From Chloroflexota bacterium (GTDB lineage Bacteria > Chloroflexota > Anaerolineae > B4-G1 > DUEL01): a DNA stretch of 64,000 bases. Location of the stretch: the NCBI GenBank assembly GCA_014874475.1, contig JADBJJ010000026.1, positions 1 to 64,000 of the forward strand, given 5' to 3'. The notes under the pieces are model-generated. The model did not search any database. It was not told the DNA's origin and saw only the letters and a program-made list of their open reading frames with translations. Positions within the stretch are counted from its first letter, which is position 1; each line of letters opens with the position of its first letter. Both the position numbers and the translations under genes were made by a program. Positions 33,931 to 42,428 of this stretch are shown here, piece by piece.

Positions 33931-35277
33931 CTATCCCCGGTACCTCCGCACTTGCCGCATCGGCGTACCGACCATGCGGAAGGCCCGCCGCTCCGCCTCG
34001 TAGCGGATGCGCTCTTCGTCCAGCGTGACCAGTTTGCCATCCCACAGTAAGGGCCTCCCTTCACAGAAGACGTAACGGACATCGGCAGGGTGGCTGGCGT
34101 AGACGACGTTCGCCGCCAGGTCGTGGCGCGGGGTCCAGTGGACCCCGCAGGTGTCCATCAGGATCAGGTCAGCGGGCGCGCCGGGTCGCAAGACGCCCGT
34201 TGGGAGAACAGAGCCTGCACCGGCGCCGAATCCCAGCGCGCGGGCCGATTCCTGCGCCGCCAGCCGCAGGAGCAGGTCATGCGGGAAAGCAGCCGGATCG
34301 CCGACGCGGTTTTTGTGCACCAGTCCCGTGATGCGCAGGACCTCCAGCATGTTCAGGTCGTTGTTGGAAGCCGGCCCATCCGTCCCCAGCGCCACCCGGA
34401 CTCCCGCCGCCAGGAAGCGGTCCAGCGGGGCCATCCCCATAGCCAGTTTCATATAGGTCTTGGGAGTATGGGCCACATAGACACCCTTGTCCGCCAGGAT
34501 AGCCAGATCCTCGTCGGTGACGGCGATGCAGTGGGCGGCGATGGTGGGATGGTCAAAGACGCCCAGATAGGCCAGATGGGCCACTGGAGTCCGGCTGTGG
34601 GCCCGGAGCGAGTTGGCGACCTGCTCCTGGGATTCGGCCACGTGCAAATGGATGCCCACTCCCAGCCGCCCCGCCTCCTCCACGACCCGGCGGAGAAACT
34701 CCGGCGGGCACATGTAGGGGGAATGGGGCCCCAGCGCGCAGCGGATGCGACCGTCCTCTGCGCCGTGCCACTCCCGGATGAAGGCGACGGTGTCCTCCAG
34801 AGTGGCGCCGCCTACCTCGTGCTCGGCACCGATGCCGAACTGGCACCAGGCCAGATGGGCCTTCATCCCGGCCTCGGCAACCGCGCGGGCGACCTGGTGC
34901 ATCCAGAAGTAGTGGTCGGCGAAGCCAACGATGCCGCAGCGAATCATCTCGCTGCAAGCCAGCATCGCGCCCCAGTAGACATCCTCTTCTTCCAGCGCCG
35001 ACTCAGCCACCCAGATTTTCTCGTTCAGCCAGCGGTCAAAGGGCAAGTCCTCCGCCCAACCCCGCTCCAGCGTCATCGCAGCGTGGGTGTGGGCGTTGAA
35101 GAAGGCCGGCAAGGCCAGGAATTCCCGCCCGTCTATTATCTGCTCGGGCACGAAATCGGGCGAGACCACCCCGACGGCCCGGATTCGCCCGTCCTCTATG
35201 GCGATATCCACCTCGGGTAGCAGGTCGTGTTCCCCGTCCAGCGGGATGGCAGTGACCTGACGGATCAGCAGGCGCAT
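33931..35277 (-). CDS. Amidohydrolase, methylthioadenosine/S-adenosylhomocysteine deaminase family (MtaD-like)
   Basis: A 448-residue metal-dependent amidohydrolase. The metal site is NAHTHAAM (HxH, about 61-63), HLHVAES (His near 203), AAHCIAV, and GTDGPASNNDLNM (Asp). The small beta-sandwich N-terminal and C-terminal parts flank the barrel, including the closing GAPADLILMD. The motif LGTDGPASNNDLNML points to the MTA/SAH deaminase and TrzN/AtzA-like group; the exact substrate is uncertain. It diverges from a second amidohydrolase across a 61-base shared promoter region. Confidence 0.85.
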   Translation of the reverse strand: MRLLIRQVTAIPLDGEHDLLPEVDIAIEDGRIRAVGVVSPDFVPEQIIDGREFLALPAFFNAHTHAAMTLERGWAEDLPFDRWLNEKIWVAESALEEEDVYWGAMLACSEMIRCGIVGFADHYFWMHQVARAVAEAGMKAHLAWCQFGIGAEHEVGGATLEDTVAFIREWHGAEDGRIRCALGPHSPYMCPPEFLRRVVEEAGRLGVGIHLHVAESQEQVANSLRAHSRTPVAHLAYLGVFDHPTIAAHCIAVTDEDLAILADKGVYVAHTPKTYMKLAMGMAPLDRFLAAGVRVALGTDGPASNNDLNMLEVLRITGLVHKNRVGDPAAFPHDLLLRLAAQESARALGFGAGAGSVLPTGVLRPGAPADLILMDTCGVHWTPRHDLAANVVYASHPADVRYVFCEGRPLLWDGKLVTLDEERIRYEAERRAFRMVGTPMRQVRRYRG

Positions 35278-35303
35278 GGCGATTTTTCCTCCCGGTGAAG
35301 GTG

Positions 35304-35311
35304 ATTATAAT
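35304..35311. promoter_or_regulatory. Overlapping divergent -10 boxes (ATTATAAT)
   Basis: TATAAT reads on the plus strand at 35306-35311 and on the minus strand at 35309-35304, in an AT-rich spot between two divergent amidohydrolase genes. No good -35 is visible for either direction, so strength is unsure. Confidence 0.4.
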
Positions 35312-35338
35312 TATACACCGAACAGGGAAGGCGCGAAA

Positions 35339-36940
35339 ATGAACGCTGACATTCTACTGATCAACGGACGCATCTACACAATGGACCCGAGACACCCCCG
35401 GGCCAGCGCGCTGGCGATCGGCGGGGGGCGCATCCGGGCGGTGGGCAGAGACGACCTGCACGCGCAGGCCGGCCCGGGGACAGAGGTAGTGGACCTGAAA
35501 GGGCAGACAGTCCTTCCGGGCCTTGCCGACAGCCATATCCATCTCTCATGGTTTGCGCAAGGGCTCCAGCAAGTGGACCTGACCGGGACGGCTACGCGGG
35601 AGGAGATGTTGGCACGGGTGGCCGCCCGGGCCGCCGTCAGTGCGACGGGGGAGTGGATTCTGGGCCGGGGGTGGCATCAGGAAGAGTGGCCCGATCGCCG
35701 CTTTCCCACCGCCGCCGACCTGGACGCTATCGCGCCCCACCATCCCGTTTTGCTGGTGGCGAAAAGCGGGCACGCGCTGGTGGCCAACACCCGCGCCATG
35801 GAGCAGGCCGGTATCACCGCCGACACCCCCGACCCGCCCGGCGGGCAGGTCGTCCGGGACGACAGGGGCCACCCCACCGGCCTCTTTCTGGAGGAGGCGA
35901 TGCGGCTGGTCCAGCAGGCCATCCCCTATCCGGACGCCGCGGCCCTGGCGCGGATGCTCCCGCCTGCGCTGGAGCACCTGGCCCGCCTGGGCTTGACCGC
36001 CGTCCACGATATGGGCGACCTGACCGCGCTGGAGGCGTACCAGCGGCTCCGCGAGGACGGGGCCCCATTCCTCCTGCGCGCCGTCTTCTATCTGCCGCTG
36101 GAGGGGCTGGAGCACGCGCGGGCGCTCCGGCTGCGCTCCGGCCTGGGCGACGACGTCCTGCGCATCGGCGGCGTCAAGGTCTTCGCCGACGGCGCACTGG
36201 GGCCCCGCACGGCAGCGATGCTGGAGCCGTACATCGGTGAGCCTGAGAACCGAGGGATTCTGACCCTGGAGCCGGAGAGGTTGCGGGAGGTGATCCGGCA
36301 GGCCGCAGAGGGCGGACTGGCGCTGGCAGTTCACGCCATCGGCGACCGGGCCAACCGGTTGGTGCTGGATGCCCTGGAGGCGTTGCCGTCGGAGAACCGT
36401 ACACGCCTCCGCCACCGCATAGAGCACGTCCAGTTGCTCCACCCGGACGACCTGGGCCGGCTGGCCGCGCTGGGAGTCGTTGCTTCTATGCAGCCCATCC
36501 ACGCCGTGCAGGACGCACCGATGGCCGACCGGTACTGGGGCCCCGCCCGCTGTGCTACCGCCTACGCCTGGCGCAGTCTCCTGGACGCCGGGACCGTACT
36601 GGCCTTCGGCTCCGATTGCCCCGTGGAGAGCCCCAACCCTTTCCTGGGCATCCACGCAGCAGTGACTCGCTCCCGCCCGGGCGGATACGGCGGCCCAGAG
36701 GGGTGGGTTTCGGCCCAGCGAATCACCGTGGAGGAGGCGGTCCGGGCCTACACATGGGGCGCGGCCTGGGCCGTCGGGCTGGAAGACCGCCTGGGCACCC
36801 TGACCCCCGGCAAATGGGCCGACCTAGTGGTGCTGGATCGGGACATCTTTACTGCCGACCCGTCCCTCATCCCCCAGACCCAGGTGCTGGCGACGATGAT
36901 TGGAGGGCGATGGGTATACGGAAACCCGTCGGAACTGTGA
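35339..36940 (+). CDS. YtcJ-like amidohydrolase (PF07969 type)
   Basis: A 533-residue amidohydrolase of the YtcJ/NfdA group. The HxH motif is LADSHIHLSWF, the metal-bridging position is in KVFADGALGPRTAAM, further ligands are AVHAIGD and RIEHVQLL, and the catalytic Asp is in FGSDCPVESPNPFLGI. The closing strand is GKWADLVVLDRDIF. Substrates of this group vary (formamides, imides) and cannot be told here. Start ATG 35339 behind GGGAAGG. A small membrane protein follows within 10 bases. Confidence 0.85.
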   Translation: MNADILLINGRIYTMDPRHPRASALAIGGGRIRAVGRDDLHAQAGPGTEVVDLKGQTVLPGLADSHIHLSWFAQGLQQVDLTGTATREEMLARVAARAAVSATGEWILGRGWHQEEWPDRRFPTAADLDAIAPHHPVLLVAKSGHALVANTRAMEQAGITADTPDPPGGQVVRDDRGHPTGLFLEEAMRLVQQAIPYPDAAALARMLPPALEHLARLGLTAVHDMGDLTALEAYQRLREDGAPFLLRAVFYLPLEGLEHARALRLRSGLGDDVLRIGGVKVFADGALGPRTAAMLEPYIGEPENRGILTLEPERLREVIRQAAEGGLALAVHAIGDRANRLVLDALEALPSENRTRLRHRIEHVQLLHPDDLGRLAALGVVASMQPIHAVQDAPMADRYWGPARCATAYAWRSLLDAGTVLAFGSDCPVESPNPFLGIHAAVTRSRPGGYGGPEGWVSAQRITVEEAVRAYTWGAAWAVGLEDRLGTLTPGKWADLVVLDRDIFTADPSLIPQTQVLATMIGGRWVYGNPSEL

Positions 36941-36948
36941 GGAGCGTC

Positions 36949-37380
36949 TTGACTTCCCGGCCTTCCCCCTGGCTAAAGATGGGCGTCTTTCTGCTGATCT
37001 CCCTGGTCGGACTGGCCAATCTGGGGCGGGCCGCGATGGCCCTTCACTACGCCCGCGTGCTCCCCGACCTCCCGCTGACCGTGCCCTGGGTCTATCTGGT
37101 AGGGATGGGGGTTTTCTGGGGAACTGCGCTGATGGTCTGCGCGGTGGGCCTGGCCCGAGGCCGCCCCTGGAGCCGCGTGGTTACCCCGGTCGTGGCGACG
37201 TTCTACCAGGCCCACGTTTGGCTGAACCATCTGCTCTTTGACGCATCCGACTACGCCCGCCAGACCCGGCCGCGCGATCTGGTGTTTTCGGGGTTGTTCC
37301 TGCTCATCGTGTGGGCTCTTTTCTTCTCCTGGACGCGTCCGTTCGCCGGGGAGAAGTCCCGCCCTGAAGACAACGGATAA
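36949..37380 (+). CDS. Hypothetical four-helix membrane protein
   Basis: A 143-residue membrane protein with four hydrophobic segments (about 11-30, 44-66, 78-98 and 112-130). No recognised family or motif. The start is TTG 36949, 4 bases after GAGGAG; a GTG overlapping the amidohydrolase stop (36937) is the alternative. Tight spacing suggests an operon with the amidohydrolase upstream. Confidence 0.65.
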   Translation: MTSRPSPWLKMGVFLLISLVGLANLGRAAMALHYARVLPDLPLTVPWVYLVGMGVFWGTALMVCAVGLARGRPWSRVVTPVVATFYQAHVWLNHLLFDASDYARQTRPRDLVFSGLFLLIVWALFFSWTRPFAGEKSRPEDNG

Positions 37381-37451
37381 AGGGAGTTGGGGGCGGCGGC
37401 TTCCGACTGCCCGCCCCTATGCCTCTGAGGTTTCCCGAACAGGAGGTTCCC

Positions 37452-38207
37452 ATGACCCGAATGGCAGTCCTTTCCGACACCCACGGCAACCTGCCCGCTC
37501 TGGAGGCGGTCCTGGCCGACATAGAGCGCCACGGCCCGCCGGACTTCTACTGGGTGCTGGGCGACCTGGTCGCCTTCTTCCCCTGGCCCGGGGAGACTCT
37601 GGCCCGCCTGCGGGCACTCCCCAACGTCGCCTTCCTGCAGGGGAACACTGACCGTTACCTAGTCACCGGGCGCCGCCCGCTAGTGCCGGTGCGCTCCCCA
37701 GAGGACTGGACCCGCATGCCCGGCTTTCTGGAGATGCGGGACGCACTATTTCGCTGGACGGTGGGGCGGCTCACCTGGGAGGAGTACCTCTTTCTGCGCG
37801 ACCTGCCGACCCGGCTGGAGATGGATATCCCCGGCTATGGCCGCGTCGTGGCCGTTCACGCCGTCCCCGGCGACGACGAGACCAACATCCTCCCCGACAC
37901 ACCGGACGAGCAGATCATCCCCCACCTCTCCGGCCTGGACGCGCGCCTTCTGGCCTACGGACACACCCATCGCCCGCTGGACCGGGAGGTGGGCGGGGTG
38001 CGGCTGGTCAATGGGGGAAGCGTCGGACTGCCGCTGGACGGTGACCCCCGCGCCGCCTACGCACTCCTGGACTTCAGCGGCCCGAACTGCACCGTCACCC
38101 CGCGACGGGTGGCCTACGAAACGGAAAGAGTCATCGCCGAACTGGAGCGAGTGGAACATCCAGCGCGCTCATGGCTGATATCTATGTTGCGCCGGGCAGC
38201 CGCATAG
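37452..38207 (+). CDS. Calcineurin-like metallophosphoesterase (YfcE/MJ0936 type)
   Basis: A 251-residue phosphoesterase with all metal-site blocks: LSDTHGN (about 6-12), GDLV, GNTDR, HAVPGDD and YGHTHRP. The short length and lack of extra domains resemble YfcE-type phosphodiesterases. The ATG follows AGGAGG at 5 bases; earlier in-frame ATG lacks a site. Natural substrate unknown. Confidence 0.87.
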   Translation: MTRMAVLSDTHGNLPALEAVLADIERHGPPDFYWVLGDLVAFFPWPGETLARLRALPNVAFLQGNTDRYLVTGRRPLVPVRSPEDWTRMPGFLEMRDALFRWTVGRLTWEEYLFLRDLPTRLEMDIPGYGRVVAVHAVPGDDETNILPDTPDEQIIPHLSGLDARLLAYGHTHRPLDREVGGVRLVNGGSVGLPLDGDPRAAYALLDFSGPNCTVTPRRVAYETERVIAELERVEHPARSWLISMLRRAAA

Positions 38208-38223
38208 GTCGCTGCAAACGCGC

Positions 38224-38252
38224 TGGACAAATCCAGCAAATTGCGGTAAAAT
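38224..38252 (+). promoter_or_regulatory. Promoter of rpsT
   Basis: TGGACA (38224-38229), 17 bases, TAAAAT (38247-38252). Transcription should start near 38259, which excludes an in-frame ATG at 38253 and selects the TTG at 38283 as the S20 start. Confidence 0.65.
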
Positions 38253-38282
38253 ATGCCCGCATCTGAATCCTGGAGGGAAGCG

Positions 38283-38555
38283 TTGGCAAACACGAAGTCG
38301 GCTATCAAAAATATGCGCAAAAACGAGCGTCGGCGGCTTCGCAACCAGATGTTCCGCGCGCGCGCCCGCACGATGGTCAAAAAGGCCCGCCTGGCCATCC
38401 TCTCGGGTCGGCCAGAGGAGGCCCAGGAGGCCATCCGCCGGGCATGCAGCGCACTGGACAAGGCGGCTGAGAAAGGCATTATCCACAAGAATAATGCCGC
38501 CCGACGGAAGTCGCGGTTGATGCGATTGTTCCACCAGGCAATGAAGAAATCGTAA
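38283..38555 (+). CDS. rpsT: Ribosomal protein S20
   Basis: A 90-residue, highly basic, all-helical 30S protein that binds 16S rRNA. The N-terminus [20 protein letters not shown] and the C-terminal [17 protein letters not shown] are family signatures. The start codon is TTG at 38283, 7 bases after GGAGG. Own promoter upstream and two terminators directly downstream make it a single-gene unit. Confidence 0.96.
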   Translation: MANTKSAIKNMRKNERRRLRNQMFRARARTMVKKARLAILSGRPEEAQEAIRRACSALDKAAEKGIIHKNNAARRKSRLMRLFHQAMKKS

Positions 38556-38578
38556 GCAGCGCCTGTGCCGCTGCTTTT
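38556..38578 (+). terminator. First terminator after rpsT
   Basis: GCAGCG (38556-38561) and CGCTGC (38569-38574) form a 6-pair stem with a 7-base loop followed by TTTTCT, starting at the stop codon. Confidence 0.6.
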
Positions 38579-38586
38579 CTACCCAT

Positions 38587-38622
38587 AGCGCACCACGACC
38601 TCTGGGCGTGGTGCGCTGTTTT
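38587..38622 (+). terminator. Second terminator after rpsT
   Basis: AGCGCACCACG (38587-38597) pairs with CGTGGTGCGCT (38607-38617), an 11-pair stem followed by GTTTTTGC. It backs up the first terminator and separates rpsT from the convergent ferredoxin gene. Confidence 0.8.
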
Positions 38623-38626
38623 TGCT

Positions 38627-39754
38627 TTAGACCTCCATCAGACGGTACTCCCGTCGGCCCATCCCCAGCGCGGCGGCCGCATCTATATGCAACTGTCCAT
38701 CTACCCCCAGTGTCTCCGCCAGGACGCGCTGGCCGGGCTGAACGCCCCGGTCGGCGGCGGCGGATTGGGGTAGCGGCAGGGCGCAGTTGATGGCATCCAG
38801 CGTCGCCTGCTCCACTGCCACAATATCATCCCCTCCGAAAATCCCCTGGTCCTGCACCACAGGGGTATCCGTCACCGGCATGCAGTCGCACTCGGGCTGC
38901 ACCTCCAGCGCGAAATTCAGGAAGACGACCTTGCCCGGCCGGAACGTAGAGAGGACAGCCTGCGCCGCTTCAGCCAGGCCAGCCTGGAACTCATCCCGTC
39001 CGCGTTTCTGAAGCCGGATGGCTCCCTCTGGACAGACCCGTTCACAGCGCCCACAACGCCAGCACTTCTCGTCGTCGGTCAACAGGGTACCGTCTACCTC
39101 CGAAATGGCCCCCGTCGGGCAGATGTGAAGGCACTGCAGGCAGAGGATGCACAATTCCGGGTAGCGCTCCAGGGTGGAGTCAGGACCGGCGGCATGGAGA
39201 TGGCCGCGCGCCTGTCGCCAATCTCCGCTGCGGTGACGGCCCGCTACGCCTCCCATAGCCAGATTCTTGATCGCCCCACCGTACCCGGCCTCAATGTGCC
39301 CCTTGCAGTGGGAGACGACGATCATGGCCGGCGCGTCGTAGATGGCGGAAGCGACCCGGACAGAGCCTAACACCGGACCGGCGGGGACTTCTATGCTGTC
39401 GCAGCCGAAGAGACCGTCGGCCAAAATGACCGGACATCCGACCGACTGAGGGTTGATCCCGTTCTGGTTGGCGACTTCCAGATAATCCCAGCCGTTGATG
39501 CGCACCGTATCGCAGACGAAGGGTTTGCCCCCGACGGCTTTAACCGCGTCAGCGACCTTGCGCAGGAAGAGGGGACGCACGATGCGGTGGGCTCCGTCCG
39601 ACCCGAAATGCGTCTTGATGGCGACATACTCGTTTTTCTCAATCCGGCTTCCCAGGTCCAGCCGCTCCAGCATCCGCTCCAGTCGGGCGGCGAGGCTGTA
39701 CTCGTAATCCCAGTGGGTGGCTCTGGCAGTTGCGAAGTAGACGATGCTTTCCAT
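38627..39754 (-). CDS. DUF362 protein with two 4Fe-4S clusters
   Basis: A 375-residue protein of the DUF362 family with an inserted bacterial ferredoxin module. The N-terminal domain (about 1-180) has VAIKTHFG and HCKGHIEAGYGGAIKNLAMGG. The cluster motifs are CILCLQCLHICP and CWRCGRCERVCP (about 200-250). The family is redox-related but its substrate is unknown. The ATG follows AGGAGG. It stands alone between rpsT (convergent) and nadC. Confidence 0.87.
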   Translation of the reverse strand: MESIVYFATARATHWDYEYSLAARLERMLERLDLGSRIEKNEYVAIKTHFGSDGAHRIVRPLFLRKVADAVKAVGGKPFVCDTVRINGWDYLEVANQNGINPQSVGCPVILADGLFGCDSIEVPAGPVLGSVRVASAIYDAPAMIVVSHCKGHIEAGYGGAIKNLAMGGVAGRHRSGDWRQARGHLHAAGPDSTLERYPELCILCLQCLHICPTGAISEVDGTLLTDDEKCWRCGRCERVCPEGAIRLQKRGRDEFQAGLAEAAQAVLSTFRPGKVVFLNFALEVQPECDCMPVTDTPVVQDQGIFGGDDIVAVEQATLDAINCALPLPQSAAADRGVQPGQRVLAETLGVDGQLHIDAAAALGMGRREYRLMEV

Positions 39755-39925
39755 ATAGTTGCTCCTCCTATGTTGGAATTTTAACTGTGCCAGGGGCGAA
39801 TGGCGATGTAACGGTTCGGCGCTATCCGAACGTCCAGGCCGCGCCTTAACCGCGCTGAAAAGTAGACCCGTCCGGCGAAGTTGTTGTTATAAAAATATTT
39901 TCTTCAAAGCCTAGATCGGACCCTG

Positions 39926-40825
39926 TCAAGCCGTCTTTACCAGGGGGGGCGGCCTAGTTGGCGGGGGAGAGGTCACCTCTCCGATCACCTCCATGCTGAT
40001 ATCCAGTGCCGGTGCGGAGTGGGTCAGCGCGCCGACGGAGATATAGTCCACTCCCGTTGCGGCCAGTTGGGCCACCCGCTCCAGCGTCACCCCGCCGGAG
40101 ACCTCCAGCGGCACCCGTCCGGCGGTGATGCGGACAGCCGTGCGGATAGTCTCCAGGTCAAAGTTGTCCAGCATAATCCGGTCCACAGGGAGTTCCAGCG
40201 CCTCTCGGAGTTCGTCCAGGTTTTTGACCTCCACCTCAACGGGGAGGTGGGGGTAGAGGGTGCGGGCCCGCCGAACCGCCTCGGTGATAGAGCCCGCCGC
40301 TGCAATGTGGTTATCTTTGATGAGCACCATATCGTAGAGGCCCATTCGGTGGTTCTGCCCACCGCCCGTGCGGACGGCATACTTCTCCAGCGCGCGCCAG
40401 CCGGGATGGGTCTTGCGGGTATCCAGGATGACCGCGCGCGTTCCGGCGACGGCCTCCACGAAGCGGCGGGTGAGAGTGGCGATACCGCAGAGGCGCTGGA
40501 GGAAATTCAGCGCGGTCCGCTCCGCTGCCAGGAGGCTGCGGGACGGACCTTCCACCTCCGCCAGGACAGTTCCAGCCTCCACCTGCGCGCCGTCCTCCAC
40601 GCGCGGGGTGAAGCGGACGGAGGGGTCTACCCGCCGGAAGACGGCCTCCGCGATGGGCAGTCCGGCGATCACCCCCGCCCGTTTGGCGACGATGTGGGCG
40701 CGCAGGCACAGGTCCGGCGGCAGGACGGCCTCCGAGGTGACGTCTCCGGGACCGATGTCCTCGGCCAGAGCCAGGTCTATGAGATGGGAATACAGATGGG
40801 GGTCCAATTTCCAGTCTTTGCGCAT
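39926..40825 (-). CDS. nadC: Nicotinate-nucleotide pyrophosphorylase (carboxylating)
   Basis: NadC turns quinolinate and PRPP into nicotinate mononucleotide. The 299-residue product has EDIGPGDVTSEA, the quinolinate-binding ERTALNFLQRLCGIATLT, DTRKTHPGWRALEKYAVRTGGGQNHRMGLYD with the catalytic basic residues, IKDNHI, and EVSGGVTLERV at the end of the barrel. The Pro-rich last 15 residues are extra. The start ATG 40825 has AAGG about 6 bases upstream. It shares a pathway with nadB at 22.6 kb. A parS-like site lies in its upstream region. Confidence 0.95.
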   Translation of the reverse strand: MRKDWKLDPHLYSHLIDLALAEDIGPGDVTSEAVLPPDLCLRAHIVAKRAGVIAGLPIAEAVFRRVDPSVRFTPRVEDGAQVEAGTVLAEVEGPSRSLLAAERTALNFLQRLCGIATLTRRFVEAVAGTRAVILDTRKTHPGWRALEKYAVRTGGGQNHRMGLYDMVLIKDNHIAAAGSITEAVRRARTLYPHLPVEVEVKNLDELREALELPVDRIMLDNFDLETIRTAVRITAGRVPLEVSGGVTLERVAQLAATGVDYISVGALTHSAPALDISMEVIGEVTSPPPTRPPPLVKTA

Positions 40826-40840
40826 GGTAGGCCTTCGGGA

Positions 40841-40856
40841 GGTTTCACGTGAAACA
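40841..40856. promoter_or_regulatory. Near-consensus parS centromere site
   Basis: The 16-mer GGTTTCACGTGAAACA matches the conserved ParB-binding parS sequence TGTTTCACGTGAAACA at 15 of 16 positions, and the central 14 bases GTTTCACGTGAAAC (40842-40855) are a perfect palindrome. parS sites usually cluster near the chromosome origin. It lies 16 bases upstream of the nadC start. Confidence 0.75.
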
Positions 40857-40891
40857 TCTCCCAGGGCAATTGGGGCGCCTCACGCACGGGA

Positions 40892-40900
40892 ATGATAACA
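40892..40900 (-). promoter_or_regulatory. Extended -10 promoter of nadC
   Basis: On the minus strand TGTTATCAT is an extended -10 (TG-n-TATCAT) in an AT-rich spot; no clear -35. Transcription would start near 40885 and run through the parS-like palindrome before nadC. Confidence 0.4.
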
Positions 40901-41060
40901 CAAAGCAAAAAGAGCGGTAGCGTGGCATTCCACTGGGGTCGTACGGAGGACGAGATGCCCCAGCAATGGGGAGCGCGTCGGCGTGGGCCGACATCCCCCA
41001 CAAGCGGAACAGCGCTCCCATCGGAGGCCTCCTGCTTTCTATCTCGCGCGGAAGCCCACC

Positions 41061-41834
41061 TTATCCCTCGGCGGTTTCCGCCGCTCCACGCGGCCGCAAG
41101 GCCAGGATGAGGGCCAGCGCGCCCAGCGCCAGCAGGAAGATTACGCCCTCTATGACCGGAAGAGATACCCCCGATTGCATCAGGCCAACGGCCAGCCCGT
41201 TCACCAGCGCGTGGGCCAGCACCGCCAGAGCCAACCAGAGGAGGTTCCCCCGTACCACCGCCCGCAGCACCAGGAGCGTCCAGGCGATGTGCATTGTGAT
41301 AGCAAAGACCCGCTCCAGCCCACCTAAAAGGGGCAGATACCAGGGAATGGCCCAGTATGCCTCCATTTGCTGCCGGGTTTGCTCCAGCAACTCCCCGGAA
41401 AGCCCCAGGTTTTCAGGCCCCAGCCTCTGCAGGACCAGCATGCTGACAAAGCCAGACAGGACGGAGAGCGCCACCAGGATGGATTCTATCCCTCCGTGTC
41501 CAGCACCGAAGGCCAGCCCCTGGGCCCAGGACCGGGCCTCTTTCCGCCAGAAGCGGAGCACCAGATAGCGGGCCACCTCTTCACAGATTCCGGCACTCAG
41601 GCCCACCACAGCAGCCATCGCCGGGAGGGGCCAGAGGGCCACCCCGCGCCCGCCGCCGATGAGGCCCAATCCCAGGTTCAGCGGAATGTGCACCACCTGG
41701 GAGAGGACAAAGGTCAGCGCGCCCACTGCAATCAGCCCCCATGCGGCCCCGTACTTCCGCCGCAGGAAGAGCCAGAGCGCCACCGGAGCGCCCACCATGA
41801 TGAGAATCTCCACAACAAACGCCGCAATCAGCAT
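41061..41834 (-). CDS. YhfC-family intramembrane metalloprotease
   Basis: A 257-residue protein with about seven hydrophobic helices. Protease-like motifs are visible: GICEEVARYLVLRF (EExxR, about 99-104), GAGHGGIES (about 126-134) and HIAWT in a later helix, the pattern of YhfC/PrsW-type intramembrane metalloproteases. Start ATG 41834 follows a perfect AGGAGG; the longer open frame is antisense noise and passes through a repeat. It is the last gene of the cluster that includes an SPFH protein; HflKC/FtsH and stomatin/NfeD pairs show that SPFH proteins often act with membrane proteases. Confidence 0.82.
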   Translation of the reverse strand: MLIAAFVVEILIMVGAPVALWLFLRRKYGAAWGLIAVGALTFVLSQVVHIPLNLGLGLIGGGRGVALWPLPAMAAVVGLSAGICEEVARYLVLRFWRKEARSWAQGLAFGAGHGGIESILVALSVLSGFVSMLVLQRLGPENLGLSGELLEQTRQQMEAYWAIPWYLPLLGGLERVFAITMHIAWTLLVLRAVVRGNLLWLALAVLAHALVNGLAVGLMQSGVSLPVIEGVIFLLALGALALILALRPRGAAETAEG

Positions 41835-41863
41835 CTTTGCCTCCTGTGATTTGATTTTTTTCA

Positions 41864-41873
41864 AACCGCAGAG
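41864..41873. repeat. Short AACCGCAGAG repeat remnant
   Basis: AACCGCAGAG matches the start of the repeat at 20850-20868 and sits in the gap between the YhfC protease and the upstream hypothetical gene. Confidence 0.3.
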
Positions 41874-41914
41874 TGTGCGAAGCAGGGCATCGCCGCGCCC
41901 TTTGCGGTGAACGT

Positions 41915-42418
41915 CTACGCCCTGGCGGACGCGGCAGCCGCGTGCTCCCGCCAGATAGTCACGATCAGGTAGACAACGAAGGCCATCAGTTCCCCCTCCA
42001 CCGGCCCCAGTACGTCCAGGACCAATCCCGGATTCAGCACTCCGCGCCGCCGAATCTCCAGCAGGGCTGTCCCTGCCGGACCCAGGAGTTGCCACTTTCC
42101 GCCCCACCGGTCGGCCGGCTCCAGCAGATACGACTGCCCTCCGAACTCCAGGTCCAGAAGGGTCTGCCAGAACCCTCGCCTTCGCGCCTGCGCCACCGCC
42201 GTGTCGTCGGCCCGCAGTTCGTACTCCCCCCGCCACCAGTGGCTCCGCCGCATCTGCCACTGGCGCCCGTCTATATCCTGGAACTCGCCACCGCTCCGGA
42301 AGGCAGGGAGTTTCAACAGGCCCAGGGTCCCCATCGGCGACCGGAACTCGTAGCAGAGGCGGAAGAAGCCGGAGGGAATGACTTCTATTTGGTCCGCGCG
42401 CAACACATCGGGGGCCAT
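41915..42418 (-). CDS. Hypothetical protein, probable beta-barrel/LURP-like fold
   Basis: A 167-residue soluble protein rich in short beta strands, with Trp-rich stretches (WQMRRSHWWRGEYEL) and a hydrophobic C-terminal helix (VEGELMAFVVYLIVTIW) that could be membrane-associated. The strand pattern and terminal helix recall LURP/scramblase-like (Tubby) folds, which is a guess. AAGAGG precedes the ATG at 7-8 bases. It begins 10 bases after the SPFH gene. Confidence 0.65.
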   Translation of the reverse strand: MAPDVLRADQIEVIPSGFFRLCYEFRSPMGTLGLLKLPAFRSGGEFQDIDGRQWQMRRSHWWRGEYELRADDTAVAQARRRGFWQTLLDLEFGGQSYLLEPADRWGGKWQLLGPAGTALLEIRRRGVLNPGLVLDVLGPVEGELMAFVVYLIVTIWREHAAAASARA

Positions 42419-42428
42419 ATCAGTCCTC

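Noticed and set aside
39928-39940. TTGACA on the minus strand at the end of nadC
   Set aside because: It overlaps the nadC stop and no -10 box occurs at 15-19 bases, so it is not called a promoter.
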